The notes below the pieces were generated by a model. The model ran no database searches and was not told where the DNA came from. It saw nothing but the letters and a program-made list of their open reading frames with translations. A stretch of 64,000 nt of DNA, from positions 2,728,001-2,792,000 of the forward strand of contig JAKJHU010000085.1 of assembly GCA_022316685.1 (NCBI GenBank). The letters run 5' to 3'. Positions 57,701 to 64,000 of this stretch are shown here, piece by piece. A program made the translations under genes and the position numbers. Source of the DNA: Progne subis subis. Lineage: Eukaryota > Chordata > Aves > Passeriformes > Hirundinidae. Numbering within the stretch: position 1 is the stretch's first letter; each line of letters opens with the position of its first letter.

Positions 57701-59864
57701 AGCTTGCTGAAGACGTTTGCTTCTTGCAAAGTCCAGGCAGAGCCTTCCCTGCCATTTTTTGGAACAACCAGAAAGAGAGAGATGGTGGGTTTGGGTTGGT
57801 TGGGATTTTTTTTTTTTTTGCACAGCCTTTCCATACAAGAGTATTTAATTACCCTGAGAAGGCCTCCCAAAGACAGAGGGGAAAAGCATTAGGATATTCT
57901 GGCTGCATACAATTTCTCCCCTGCTCCACTGACGTTCCTGCAGGAGCAGTATCTGTTCCAGGCTCATTGCTTTCCCTCGCTCGCTCGTGCTCCTGCACTG
58001 ACAGCTCAGATGCACAAAACGTTCCTGGAGCATCTCAGACAGGACCCCCTGCTCCAAAAACACTTCTTCCCAGATGTGCTAGCTCTGCTGGAGGACTGGC
58101 ACGGGGAAGGCTCCAGCCAGAGGAAGAAGGAGGCCATAGTGGGGGGGGTCAGTTTTGCTACCATATGATTTTGACATCATGTGCCAAAAAAAAAAAAAAA
58201 AAAAAAAACGGAATAAAAGGAAGGGAGGGAATACTTTTACTGCCAACAGTTTCACCTTCTTCGCCATTTAAGAGAGCATTTTTGTGGGCAGGAAGAATCA
58301 GAAGATTTGTTCCTAGGGAAGAAATAAAGCAACTGAGCAGCCGACAACAAAAGCCGCATTTCCTTACAGAAGGACAGTTTGATTTTAAGGGTGAGGAACG
58401 CATGCTGCTCCTGTCAGCATCAGCAGCAGCTCCTCAGCATCCCTGGAAAGTCAGGCAGTGGATCATTGGAGTTGTCAGTCCTTCCAGCTGCCACGACAGG
58501 GCTGGCACACAGGGCTGCTGCTCACACCCCCAGCACAGCTGCTTCTGCCCACTCTTGGCTTCTTCCTCTCCTTAAGGACTCAGAAACCCCTACAGATATG
58601 AAGCAACACATGCAATAAAAGGGTCCTTCACCTTAATTAAGCCATATTGTTTGACAACAAAATGAAAATATTCCTGCTTTGTCTTGTAGGACAGAAAGGA
58701 ACTGTGTTTGGTATGGGAAAATACAGATCTGATGGAGAAGAGCAAGCGTGTGCTCATTCTAAGGAGCTTCAACAAACAGGAGAGGTTTTGCTCCATTCCC
58801 AAATTTCCTACTGTAGCTACAACCCCTTGGCTAAGGTCATGCATCTTGGGCAGTTTGGGATTAGCAGCCATCAGGGAGCTCAGAGGCTCATCCCAAGCAA
58901 AGAAAATATAGCAACCAGAAAAAAAAAAAAGAGGCAGAGAAGTGATTTGCTTTAAGAAGTGAAAGCCCTTAAGTCTGTGGGTTTTTTCACGGACATTTAT
59001 GTAGGTTTTGTCATATTAATCTCTTAATGGCTTTATGGTAATTATGTGCATGCCAACACCGAGTGGGTTATCCTTTTACTGGGGAGTGCTCCTGGGCAGG
59101 GTAAAGCCGCAGCTGGGAAGATCAGATTCAAATCCCTGCTCAAGCACAGCCCTGACTGGAGTTGGATCAGATGCTGCTCAAGACTGCAGAGCTGGAAAGC
59201 CCCAGAGAAAGGGGACTGGATGCACTGGAAGGGTCATTTGGTCATTGCAGCAGCGTTTTAAACAGCCTGGCAGCAACAACAGCACTGGGGAGAGACAATT
59301 CCTGGAAAGGAAAAAGAAAAGACCTTGTGCTGGGCTGTACAGATGACTCGGACAGCCCAGGCTGCGCTTCCAGCTCTGCTGCTCACCACTTGCACATCCA
59401 CCGCCAAGGCACTGAGGACGCATTTTTCTCTCTTTTGGGTTCTCTGACATGGAAAGAGCTCCAAGCTGGATTTCCAAAGCTCCCTCCCTCACCTTGTGAC
59501 TACCAGCTCCAGACTGCAGGCACAGCAGCCACCGCCCATGTCACAGCAGGGAGCAGGGACACGGATGATCCTGGTACACCTGCAGTGCCACCTTCCCTCC
59601 GTGGCCACGCAGGGGCAAGGACAGGCCCTGTGGCAGCATGCAGAAGCAAGGACACGTGCTCCCCTACAGACCGCAGCCTCTTACCTGCTTCTTCTTCAGC
59701 TTGGAGATCTGCTGCTCCACCATGGTGATCTCGCGGTCCACGCGGTCCATGTTCTGGATGAGCTCCTCCTTGGAGAGCCGGGCGGGCAGCAGGTCTAGCT
59801 CGGCGTCAGGGTGAGCGGGGCTCACCGGCGACACGGGCTCCAGTTTGCCAGGCAGGCCACGATC
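666..59864 (-). CDS. NCOR2: NCOR2 (SMRT) nuclear receptor corepressor 2, partial, 11 internal exons
   Basis: Coding join on the minus strand, in order: 59864-59685, 54640-54527, 43526-43470, 38626-38574, 29982-29916, 24915-24743, 23478-23382, 21067-20889, 17565-17511, 15358-15260, 787-666. All ten complete introns are GT-AG and phases match, giving 398 codons plus two bases with no stop. The protein is a nuclear scaffold that brings HDAC3, TBL1/TBLR1 and GPS2 to unliganded nuclear receptors and other repressors. Assignment to NCOR2 rather than the paralogue NCOR1 rests on SMRT-type wording such as [35 protein letters not shown] and [17 protein letters not shown], where I recall NCOR1 having SVIPPMMFDAEQRRVK and NVWTDHEKEIFKDK. 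The start codon, RD1 N-terminus, SANT2 and receptor-interaction domains are outside the window. No frameshift or broken splice site is seen, so the gene looks intact. Confidence 0.96.
3760..5290. promoter_or_regulatory. Intragenic CpG island
   Basis: A GC- and CpG-dense region, densest at 4250-5290 with a satellite patch at 3770-3860, in a genome section that is otherwise CpG-poor. CpG islands usually mark promoters or polycomb/enhancer sites, so this could be an internal NCOR2 promoter (minus strand) or an antisense/lncRNA promoter (plus strand). A tttatttaaaaagg stretch at about 4333-4346 is a possible TATA-like element on the plus strand. No first exon can be assigned from sequence alone. 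The open frames in it (238-261 codons) are compositional. Confidence 0.6.
4574..4699. repeat. 21-bp tandem repeat, six copies, inside CpG island
   Basis: Six head-to-tail 21-bp units starting at 4574, 4595, 4616, 4637, 4658 and 4679. Each reads GCGGGCAC(A/G)CACATTCCC followed by GTG or GGA; copies 4 and 5 are identical and copy 6 diverges in its second half. Because 21 is a multiple of three, several frames stay open and give a false repetitive peptide (GTHIPVA on plus). Each unit holds a CATTCC core (TEAD-like) and at least one CpG. Confidence 0.9.
5300..5475. promoter_or_regulatory. Candidate enhancer flanking the CpG island
   Basis: In under 180 bases there is a perfect octamer ATTTGCAT (5309-5316), two RUNX-type AACCACA sites (5333-5339, 5415-5421), a TEAD-type ACATTCCT (about 5340-5347), a C/EBP-like TTTTGCAATC (5355-5364), a TGAATCA AP-1-like site (about 5399-5405) and a TTAATCC homeodomain site (about 5466-5472). 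Base composition drops sharply from the neighbouring island. Individual motifs are short and unspecific; the call rests on their density. Confidence 0.35.
10370..10635. promoter_or_regulatory. CpG-dense patch beside minisatellite
   Basis: About 265 bases with many CpGs (for example CGCACCGCCCGCCC and GTGCGCCGGCTGCG) and a G9 run at about 10472-10479. It abuts the minisatellite that begins near 10690. It could be a small CpG island or an old GC-rich repeat region; no promoter element is recognised. Confidence 0.4.
10690..11400. repeat. Minisatellite with 56-bp higher-order unit
   Basis: About 25 degenerate units of 26, 27 or 30 bp built on CTGCTGACAGACTGACC and ending ATTGTCCTC, CATCATCCTC or CATGGTCCTC. 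In the middle, a 30-mer and a 26-mer alternate as a 56-bp dimer repeated three times nearly exactly (10975-11030, 11031-11086, 11087-11142). The third dimer matches the first better than the second, hinting at a 112-bp period. Flanking units are more diverged. It is intronic and non-coding; open frames on the minus strand ([14 protein letters not shown] peptide) are a by-product of the repeat. Confidence 0.93.
15016..15032. repeat. Homopolymer T17
   Basis: A run of 17 T on the plus strand, intronic, about 240 bases downstream of the 15260-15358 exon. Confidence 0.95.
15260..15358 (-). CDS. NCOR2: NCOR2 exon: SANT1 third helix with HDAC3/inositol-phosphate contacts
   Basis: 99 bases, 33 codons, phase 0 at both ends. 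Acceptor gtgtcattgcag, then [20 protein letters not shown] and [13 protein letters not shown], donor gtaaga. The YYYLTKK motif carries the equivalents of human Tyr470, Tyr471, Lys474 and Lys475, which bind the inositol phosphate bridging SMRT and HDAC3. All are present, so HDAC3 activation should be intact. A basic tail ([10 protein letters not shown]) follows. The Asn residues in YKNLVRRNY differ from the Ser residues I recall in human SMRT (YKSLVRRSY). The exon ends at the first Gln of what is a polyglutamine tract in mammals. Confidence 0.96.
15359..17510 (-). other. NCOR2: NCOR2 intron within SANT1, 2.2 kb
   Basis: Unique sequence with a short CA repeat (16252-16264), an AT-rich stretch (16200-16460) and a CR1-like remnant (about 16645-16690). 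The part nearest the donor (17220-17420) is moderately CpG-rich. No coding signal was recognised. Confidence 0.9.
16645..16690 (-). mobile_element. CR1-like LINE 3' end remnant
   Basis: The plus strand reads AATCAGAGAATAATTTAGGC then TGGAAGTGACCTCTGCAGGCC. This resembles the reverse complement of the avian CR1 3' terminus, whose hallmark is AATCATAGAAT...TTGGAA(G)GGACCT. Only about 45 bases are recognisable, with no 8-bp terminal repeat array, so it is old or truncated. It is the only transposon-like piece I can name in 64 kb. Confidence 0.5.
17511..17565 (-). CDS. NCOR2: NCOR2 exon: SANT1 second helix ([18 protein letters not shown])
   Basis: 55 bases: one base completing Lys plus 18 codons. 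Acceptor cgctctgcag, then [18 protein letters not shown], then donor gtaagc. The Lys in HPK corresponds to human SMRT Lys449, a known contact for inositol 1,4,5,6-tetraphosphate at the HDAC3 interface. Asp replaces the Glu of SFLERK, a conservative change. Human numbering obtained by counting through the exons here places this Lys at 449, which supports the join. Confidence 0.95.
17566..20888 (-). other. NCOR2: NCOR2 intron within SANT1, 3.3 kb
   Basis: Mostly unique, GC-moderate sequence. A compact AT-rich block with several TAATTA/TTAGC-type motifs at 19660-19870 stands out from its surroundings (see findings). No other gene is seen. Confidence 0.9.
20889..21067 (-). CDS. NCOR2: NCOR2 exon: deacetylase-activating domain, N-terminal part and start of SANT1
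   Basis: 179 bases: 59 codons plus AA of a Lys codon. Acceptor tttcccaaag, then [59 protein letters not shown]; donor gtaagt. This is the N-terminal part of the DAD, which wraps onto HDAC3 and switches it on, followed by the first SANT helix ([14 protein letters not shown]). The SMRT-specific residues YDADQQRIK and VMNMWSEQ separate it from NCOR1. GLMDDPMK differs from the Ala I recall in human SMRT (GLMADPMK); NCoR has Glu at that position. Confidence 0.96.
21068..23381 (-). other. NCOR2: NCOR2 intron, 2.3 kb
   Basis: Unique sequence. I see no repeats, coding exons or RNA genes in it. The segment 21180-21300, close to the acceptor, is AT-rich and could be conserved, but this is not testable from one sequence. 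Confidence 0.88.
23382..23478 (-). CDS. NCOR2: NCOR2 exon: RVGQRG...[18 protein letters not shown]
   Basis: 97 bases: one base completing a Ser codon and 32 codons; donor gtgaga. The acceptor is a tandem NAGNAG (ctctcccagcag). Using the first AG gives [19 protein letters not shown]; using the second (exon start 23475) removes only that Ser. The second half, [14 protein letters not shown], is conserved in SMRT and NCoR just before the deacetylase-activating domain. I read GSGGL where I recall human SMRT having GSGL, i.e. one additional Gly. Confidence 0.94.
23479..24742 (-). other. NCOR2: NCOR2 intron, 1.3 kb, weak donor and tandem acceptor
   Basis: The shortest intron in the window (1264 bases). 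It starts at a weak gttaga donor with a competing gtagga donor 15 bases further in, and ends at a NAGNAG acceptor, so both ends are ambiguous in frame. Otherwise it is unique sequence without repeats that I recognise. Confidence 0.9.
24743..24915 (-). CDS. NCOR2: NCOR2 exon: long charged helical segment ([20 protein letters not shown]...)
   Basis: 173 bases: 57 codons plus two bases (AG). Acceptor ctgccctttcag, then [57 protein letters not shown]. The region is a highly charged alpha-helix/coiled coil that is almost identical in SMRT and NCoR. The donor is weak (AG before gttaga). A second donor, gtagga, lies exactly 15 bases downstream (exon end 24728) and would add five residues in frame (see findings). 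I chose the upstream donor because it gives the family sequence ...QERMQ-S-RVGQRG. Retaining the intron would stop the frame within seven codons. Confidence 0.94.
28200..28470. promoter_or_regulatory. Candidate regulatory block with MEF2 and TATTTTGCA-like motifs
   Basis: A consensus MEF2 site CTAAAAATAG (28205-28214) is followed by at least five variants of a (C/T)ATTTTGCA motif in both orientations across 200 bases, then a TAATTAAA near 28463. The density of one motif in an AT-rich island within GC-moderate intron suggests a regulatory element; conservation is untested. Confidence 0.35.
28221..28325. repeat. 14-bp perfect inverted repeat with 77-bp loop
   Basis: CTACAAAATAGGCA (28221-28234) and its exact reverse complement TGCCTATTTTGTAG (28312-28325). 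Further related copies of the motif occur at about 28252, 28329 and 28399. Confidence 0.85.
29916..29982 (-). CDS. NCOR2: NCOR2 exon: basic helix [23 protein letters not shown]
   Basis: 67 bases: one base completing the split Ile codon plus 22 codons. Acceptor tctttacag, then [20 protein letters not shown] followed by QW, then donor gtaagt. The segment is strongly basic and matches human SMRT residue for residue as I recall it. It begins the long charged helical region between RD1 and the deacetylase-activating domain. The junction with the preceding exon restores the frame (53+67=120). Confidence 0.95.
31998..32040. promoter_or_regulatory. Palindrome plus forkhead motif
   Basis: A perfect 15-bp inverted repeat AACCTTT-C-AAAGGTT (32004-32018) overlaps an AGGTCA half-site (about 31999-32004), and a GTAAACA forkhead motif follows at 32031-32037. 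The arrangement resembles nuclear-receptor/FOX composite sites, though no binding can be shown from sequence. Confidence 0.3.
37790..38230. promoter_or_regulatory. Candidate conserved enhancer (AT-rich, homeodomain-like motifs)
   Basis: About 440 bases rich in TAAT/ATTA, GATAA and TGATTA words, including the near-palindrome TGATTAAATCA (38070-38080). It ends 344 bases before the 38574 end of the PLYNQ exon, so it is in the intron downstream of it. Composition is typical of vertebrate developmental non-coding elements, and it contrasts with the GC-rich neighbours on both sides. Confidence 0.4.
38232..38248. repeat. CA microsatellite
   Basis: About 8.5 AC dinucleotide units on the plus strand, at the edge of the AT-rich block that ends near 38230. 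Confidence 0.9.
38574..38626 (-). CDS. NCOR2: NCOR2 exon: [17 protein letters not shown]
   Basis: 53 bases: 17 codons plus the first two bases (AT) of an Ile codon, i.e. phase 0 in, phase 2 out. Acceptor tttatttcag precedes [17 protein letters not shown] and donor gtaagt follows. This is a nearly invariant SMRT/NCoR block (NCoR has DTKVYHENIK). Skipping this exon alone would shift the frame; skipping it with the next exon (53+67=120) would not. A CpG-dense patch lies 70-340 bases upstream in the transcription direction. Confidence 0.95.
38695..38990. promoter_or_regulatory. CpG-dense patch immediately upstream of an NCOR2 exon
   Basis: About 300 bases with many CpGs (CGAGCGAGCCGGCTCCG and similar), starting 70 bases 5' of the exon at 38574-38626 in transcription direction. 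An A13-14 run interrupts it near 38917. It could be an alternative internal promoter or a GC-rich splicing context; no first exon or TATA-like element is recognised. Confidence 0.4.
40205..40254. repeat. Two-copy 34-bp local duplication
   Basis: The 16-mer CACGTAATCCCCAGGC occurs exactly at 40205-40220 and again at 40239-40254, a 34-bp period. Flanking bases are only partly alike, so it is a diverged duplication. Confidence 0.85.
40350..40377. repeat. 14-bp perfect tandem duplication
   Basis: GCCAGGAGACACCT is present twice head to tail. Intronic. Confidence 0.9.
43367..43393. repeat. Interrupted CA microsatellite
   Basis: Seven AC units, a GTAT interruption, then about four more AC units. 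It lies about 80 bases beyond the donor of the 43470-43526 exon, inside the downstream intron. Confidence 0.9.
43470..43526 (-). CDS. NCOR2: NCOR2 exon: short helical segment ([19 protein letters not shown])
   Basis: 57 bases, 19 codons, phase 0 at both ends. Acceptor ccctgcag, then [19 protein letters not shown], then donor gtgagt. It is too short to form a visible open frame on its own and was found by following the SMRT sequence from DENR. The length is a multiple of three, so skipping would remove 19 residues without a frameshift. The segment is a predicted amphipathic helix conserved in both SMRT and NCoR. It sits between two long introns (4.8 kb downstream and 11.0 kb upstream). Confidence 0.93.
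44161..44206. repeat. C-run and A-rich simple repeat
   Basis: A C7 run followed by A13, then CAAACC/CAAA units and a second A11 run. Simple low-complexity DNA; no polyadenylation signal or retro-insert is recognised beside it. Confidence 0.85.
51580..51930. promoter_or_regulatory. Intragenic CpG-dense patch
   Basis: About 350 bases with clustered CpGs (for example GGCTCCGGCGCGGCCTGG and GGAAAGCGACGGCGGAGCC). A CpG-island-like site in the 11-kb intron. It could serve an internal promoter or enhancer; the open frames of 80-112 codons over it show no domain. Confidence 0.4.
54527..54640 (-). CDS. NCOR2: NCOR2 exon: end of RD1 coiled coil and proline-rich linker
   Basis: 114 bases, 38 codons, phase 0 at both ends. 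Acceptor ccttccacag is followed by [20 protein letters not shown], then [18 protein letters not shown] before donor gtgagt. The first six residues continue the coiled coil of the preceding exon. The middle is a Pro-rich spacer. The last block ([14 protein letters not shown]) is a segment very strongly conserved between SMRT and NCoR. Reading through the donor adds non-homologous residues, which fixes the exon end. I know of no enzymatic role; it links the RD1 helix to the following helical region. Confidence 0.95.
55457..55492. repeat. Homopolymer T36
   Basis: An uninterrupted run of 36 T on the plus strand (A36 in the NCOR2 sense strand), followed by CTGCAG. No AATAAA precedes it on the minus strand, so a retrotransposed poly(A) tail is not supported. 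Confidence 0.95.
58186..58208. repeat. Homopolymer A23
   Basis: A run of 23 A on the plus strand (T23 in the NCOR2 sense strand). No target-site duplication or upstream AATAAA is recognised. Confidence 0.95.
59685..59864 (-). CDS. NCOR2: NCOR2 exon: RD1 coiled coil (GPS2/TBL1-binding segment)
   Basis: 180 bases, 60 codons, phase 0 at both ends. It begins after an acceptor reading ctccccag at Asp-Arg-Gly-Leu-Pro-Gly-Lys-Leu and ends ...KLKKKQ before donor gtaaga. Residues 1-30 are a Pro/acidic linker ([18 protein letters not shown]). Residues 31-60 ([20 protein letters not shown], then [10 protein letters not shown]) are a heptad-like amphipathic helix. From knowledge of human SMRT (about residues 167-207), this helix pairs with a GPS2 helix and contributes to TBL1/TBLR1 recruitment in the HDAC3 complex core. 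The linker half differs more from human than the helix half, as expected if only the helix is constrained. It is the first NCOR2 coding exon in the window in transcription order. Confidence 0.95.
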
Positions 59865-61050
59865 CTGGGGAGCGTGAAACAACCAGATCATCTCTCTCCC
59901 AGGAGACTCTGGATCCTTCTCTTATCCTCCCACAGCTCCCTGGACCATTCCCAGCCTCCTGAGATACACAAAACCCTCAAAAAAAAAAAACCTGCTAGAC
60001 TAGGGAGTACCAGCTGTCAGATCACATCACCACGGTGCTCCACAACCTCCGGCATCTCCAAAGAGAACCAGACTATTCTCCCAGGGACACGACAGCAGCT
60101 CTTCCCTTCCTCCTGACAAAGCCTCAGAGGCTCGCACCACCCTGAGCGCTGCTCGTGTTCTTACAGGATCAATAAACCCATCCATATTCAGGAGCTCCCA
60201 GCACCACCATCCCTTCAGAGGGCTCAGGGCTACACCTCTGCAAAAATGAGACACCACAGTCACATCCTCCTCGGACAGTGCCACAAAGAGCAGCATGAAC
60301 CATGCTGAAGGAGAAGGGGCTAGGAGGGAAGCCCCTGGGAGGAAACAGGGCTCCTAGCTCCTTCATAGCAGTCTTTCTCCATCTCTTCCTGACCCCTGGG
60401 GATACTCTGAGCGTTGGGTATTGAATGCGTCCATCCAAATATGGAGAAAAAGGGGATAGGTGAGTCAAGATAAAAACAGACCGAACTGATGTTTTTCAAA
60501 TTCCAGGTGAAGATGCTCTCAGCTCAACAAGACCCTTCAAGCAGAGACTGGAGAAATCAGCAAAACCTCCCCGGCCATGACAGGGAGCAGCTCTAACTGC
60601 CCAGGGCAGAGGGAAAACACAATGAAACATTCAGCTTTGCCCCTAGCATGCAACAACCTTGCTGAGCCCAGCTAGGTGTGCCAGGAGCATCCTGCAGCCA
60701 CGGTGCTTCTCCTGCACCCCAACCCCTCCCCTCTGCTGCTCCAGGCAAAGGAGCCCATTTCTGCCAACACAGAATGCCTGGATGAGCCTGCCCACCAAGG
60801 ATGAACGCACCTGGGATGAAGCAGCTGTTTAGTAGCCACACAATGGGATCACGGCACACCACCAGCCTACCCTGACCCAGGACACTCCTCTCTGGCAGCC
60901 ACCCAGTGCCTTAATTAAAAGTTTATCCATTCATTTGCTTAGTGAGAGGATGGATTTCTTTTCCCGGAGGGGGAGAAGAGGAGCGGTGGCTCTGTCTGTA
61001 ACCCTAAACCCCTGCCAGGCTGGGCAGGCAGCACACTGCAGCTGCTGCGA

Positions 61051-61071
61051 GGGGAGGGGAGGGATGGGGGG
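61051..61071 (+). other. Potential G-quadruplex tract
   Basis: Plus strand carries GGGG-A-GGGG-A-GGG-AT-GGGGGG, four G-runs of three or more with loops of one to two bases, which fits the intramolecular G4 pattern. It lies on the NCOR2 template strand, so any effect would be on DNA, not the pre-mRNA. Confidence 0.6.
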
Positions 61072-62263
61072 AGGCAAGCAAGGGAAGAAGTTCACACAAC
61101 TTTGCCACCTTCATTACAGCAGCCGTGAAGAAAGCCAACATTGTTCTGCACCAGCTGGTGCTGACACCCGTGAAAGCTGAGGGCTGAACCTCTGCCCAGG
61201 CTGGTCCTCCTGCTGGATGGAGCTGGATGGTGGCTTGTGGACCCCTCTGTGTTCCCCCATCTAAGCAGGATCGTGGATGATGGCTCTGGGTTACTCCCCA
61301 GCCTTGCTGCAGCTCATGCTGAACGTGATGAGAGCGCAGATACCACCGGGTACCGCTCAGCATCTCAACAGCATCTGCTGCGAGGCCCCCACCCTGCCCC
61401 TGCTGGGTGCAGCCTGGAGCCGCCAACGCCCTTCCCACTGCTGCCATCAAGGGAGAGAAAGCAAAGGAGCACCCCAAAACCCCAACCCCACTGTCCTGCC
61501 TCAGCCCCATCCAACCCCAGGAGCACAAAGGCGCCTGGAAGGAAAGGCTAAGCTGGCTGTACCCAGCATCCGTTCAGAAGAGAAGCTAGAAGAACATGAG
61601 AATTTTCTGGAGAATCCTGAAGAGAAGATCACATCTTGTTTTACTTTCCCAGCATTAGACATCAAAAATGGTCAGTCTGCTGCAGTGGGAAGTCTTTGTG
61701 TTCTCCACGACTGGGGTTTTTTTGTGGTTTTGGGGTTTTTTTCAAGTCAAAAGGAGCAGGACAACCACAAGAAGCAAAAGATAAATTAGGCGCTCACGAA
61801 GTCTCGTTCAAATTAAGGCACAGGAAGGGGAAGTGGCGGTGGCTTGTAGGTGGGTAGGTTTTTCTAAAGGGAAGGAAGCTACCTACCAAAAATGAAAAAT
61901 GCAGGAGAAAAGGGCTCCTCACGGTGCACATCAAACAAATGATCCTTTCTCACATCTGACAATATGCAGGACAGGGCATCTTTAAACTCCTACTTGGCAC
62001 AAAACACCTTGGAAGCCTGGTTCCTGATACATTTTTATCTTTTTACCTCTCAGAATCCGAAGCAAAAGAGCAGCTGAGTAAGGGAAATAGCTGCAAGTCA
62101 CAGCACAAAAATTGTCATCATCTGGTATTAGGAGATTATTACAGCAACAGAGAGAGGCAATGTGTCCTTGGACCTCACAGACTGGGCACTGTCATGTCAC
62201 AAACACCTCTCTAAATCAACAAAATGACAAGCAGCAAAAAGCAGGAAAAACCAAAACTAAAGG

Positions 62264-62279
62264 AAAAAAAAAAAAAAAA
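62264..62279. repeat. Homopolymer A16
   Basis: Run of 16 A in an A-rich stretch starting about 62228. Intronic. Confidence 0.9.
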
Positions 62280-64000
62280 TCTTGTCTGTGTAGTGCTGAC
62301 ATCCAAAAAGCAGAGCTCACAGATTTATGGAAGTCATAAAGAAGCCCTTATAAATCACAAAAGTGGATTGAAAAGAGGTTTGCAAAGACCAGAGTCCACT
62401 CAGAGCATGGGGAAGACCTCAATGGTCAGAGATATTTTAACTAGTGCTCGGCTTCCTACAGCTCTCAAGAAACCCTCAAAATACATCCCCCTGCTCTAGA
62501 CAGTGTCATACCCTGAGCAAGTGCAGTGTGAAACGTGAAATTCTTCTTATTAACGTGAAGTCACAGACTTCCAAACCAGCAAGAGCCGCGAGAGGTGGAA
62601 TAAATCTGCTGGAGGGAAGGAAACAATTACTGCATTACTCAAGTTGATATTTTCTCAGTAATTATACTGTTTCCATGTGATTTGTTTTTATACATGGCTA
62701 ACAGCTACTGCAGCTCCTGTTTATCCCTGGCCTTGTTTTGTGATTTATATGATAACAAGGGTGGGTGTGAGGGGGGCAGAGGCTGCACAAACCTCCCCGC
62801 AGCAAGAGGAGGTGCTGGCACTGAAGAAAGCAATTATCACTGAGGAGGTTGTCAAAGAGCAAGGCCAGACTTTGGGGTGGGTTTCTCCCACACGCTTAGG
62901 AATAAAAATTCCCAACATAGCTAATGGATCAAGCCTGCTATTCACTATTAAGCAGTGAGGGAGGAAAAGGATAAGCCAACTGATGCCTTGAAGAGCATGT
63001 AAGTCTCCAGGTAAATCTGATGTCCCTGCCTTCAGACACACCAACATCTGGTCCACAACAAAAAAATGACATTGGGAACCCCAAACGGGGTCCCAGGACA
63101 CACTGGAACCTGCACCAGCCCATCTCCACCTGCTCATTTTGCATTACTGACCCAGCCTGTGATACTCACAGAGGAATGATGTGACTGGAGGGATTGAAAA
63201 GGGCGTCTGTGTCGCACTTCAGCTCAGCACCCACAGCTGGATGCAGCCCAGCCTTCCTGAAGGGACATTTTCCTCTGCTGCTTCCCACCCTCAGGAGACA
63301 GCGGATCAGTAGTTCCGCTCCTTCTGCACCTACTCTTGCTGCAAAGTGCATTTTGACCTTGCTGATCCCTTGACTGCATCAGCTGCCTCTTCAAGACTCC
63401 ACAGTGGAGCTCCCAAACCTGGGCAGCCCCATCAGTGTGTCCCAGAGCCGCCTGCCTGGGCCGAGCCTCGGGATCTCAGCACAGCACACAGTGTTTGCCC
63501 TACATATCATCCTCGGTGAGCCCGGGTCTCGCTCTGCCTCTCTAACCCAGATCATTAGTGATGTTCCCCTAAGCCCAGGACAGAGATTTAGGGATGCCAA
63601 CATCATCTCTTCCACAGTCTGTTCACTTTCTAATTATCAGCCAGCAGCAGCATTTCCTGCTGGAGCACCGGGAGGGATTAAGAGGTGTTATCTTCAACTC
63701 CTGCCCACTCACACACCTCGTGTCCTCACGGGCTGGAGAAGATTGCCAAAGCCGGCAGGATAGGCTGCAGCCACTCAATTTGTGCTCAAATTAATTCCCA
63801 AAAAAAAACTTTCACATGAACTTGTGATCAGGGGATCTCTTTGTGGGGACGCCTCCACCACCTGAGCCTCTCACAGCAGCACCGAGGCAGTGAACATTCC
63901 AGCACTCCACCAGCCAACAACCCCTCCCAAAGCCCATCCATGTGGGGCTGTGCCACCCTGCTGAGCCAGCAGCCCAGGGATGAGCAGCATCACACCACTC

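Larger units (their letters stand above)
54641..59684 (-). other. NCOR2: NCOR2 intron, 5.0 kb
   Basis: It contains homopolymer runs: T36 at 55457-55492, T14 at 57806-57819 and A23 at 58186-58208. Otherwise it is unique sequence. The 271- and 299-codon open frames here read through homopolymers and have no recognisable domain. Confidence 0.9.
59865..64000 (-). other. NCOR2: NCOR2 intron, upstream part (partial)
   Basis: This is intron ending at acceptor ctccccag (59872-59865). The preceding SMRT exon (human residues up to about 137, ...GSEDLTK) was looked for on the minus strand and not found, so it lies beyond 64000. A G-quadruplex-type tract sits at 61051-61071 and an A16 run at 62264-62279. 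Nothing else is recognisable. Confidence 0.85.

Noticed and set aside
58186..58208. A23 run as the tail of a processed pseudogene
   Set aside because: No polyadenylation signal, target-site duplication or gene-like sequence is recognised upstream.
57676..58575. 299-codon plus-strand open frame
   Set aside because: It crosses two homopolymer runs and resembles translated intron; no domain.
59100..59140. tRNA/SINE-like B-box (GATTCAAATCC at 59125-59135)
   Set aside because: No A-box, cloverleaf or tail is recognisable; at best a fragment of an ancient MIR-type SINE, too short to call.
59865..64000. Search for the preceding NCOR2 exon (…FIESKRPRLELLPD…, …GSEDLTK)
   Set aside because: No minus-strand frame in this stretch shows it; the exon must lie beyond the window.

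Overview
This is a piece of a vertebrate nuclear genome, most likely a bird. It is intron-rich, poor in interspersed repeats (one short CR1-like remnant is the only transposon-like piece I can point to), moderately GC-rich, and has several CpG-dense patches. I found no bacterial, phage or plasmid genes, no CRISPR array and no RNA gene.

The one protein-coding gene I can support lies on the minus strand and crosses the whole window. It is NCOR2 (SMRT, silencing mediator of retinoid and thyroid hormone receptors). Eleven consecutive internal coding exons lie between 59864 and 666. All junctions are GT-AG, and phases join without a gap into about 398 codons, equivalent to roughly residues 138-535 of human SMRT. 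The first exons (encoding residues before the Asp-Arg-Gly-Leu-Pro-Gly segment) lie beyond base 64000. Everything from SANT2 to the C-terminus lies beyond base 1.

In transcription order the exons encode: the RD1 coiled coil that binds GPS2 and TBL1-type partners (59685-59864), a proline-rich linker and conserved helix (54527-54640, 43470-43526, 38574-38626), a long basic/charged helical segment (29916-29982, 24743-24915, 23382-23478), the deacetylase-activating domain with SANT1 (20889-21067, 17511-17565, 15260-15358), and the start of the Gln/Lys/Glu-rich linker to SANT2 (666-787). The protein is the scaffold and activator of the nuclear HDAC3 corepressor complex. The Lys and Tyr residues known to hold inositol tetraphosphate between SMRT and HDAC3 are all present.

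The remaining ~98% is intron. Notable content: a CpG island with six 21-bp tandem repeats (3760-5290) followed by a dense run of transcription-factor-like motifs (5300-5475); a minisatellite with 56-bp higher-order units (10690-11400) beside another CpG-dense patch; AT-rich, enhancer-like blocks (about 11560-12000, 19660-19870, 28200-28470, 37790-38230, 45500-46080, 49050-49560); CpG-dense patches just upstream of the 38.6 kb exon and at 51.6-51.9 kb; and simple repeats including a run of 36 T. The most checkable biology is at splice junctions: a tandem NAGNAG acceptor, a competing in-frame donor, and a mammalian polyglutamine tract that is reduced here to about four Gln. I did not find an undescribed multi-gene system. 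The regulatory candidates are inferred from composition and short motifs only.
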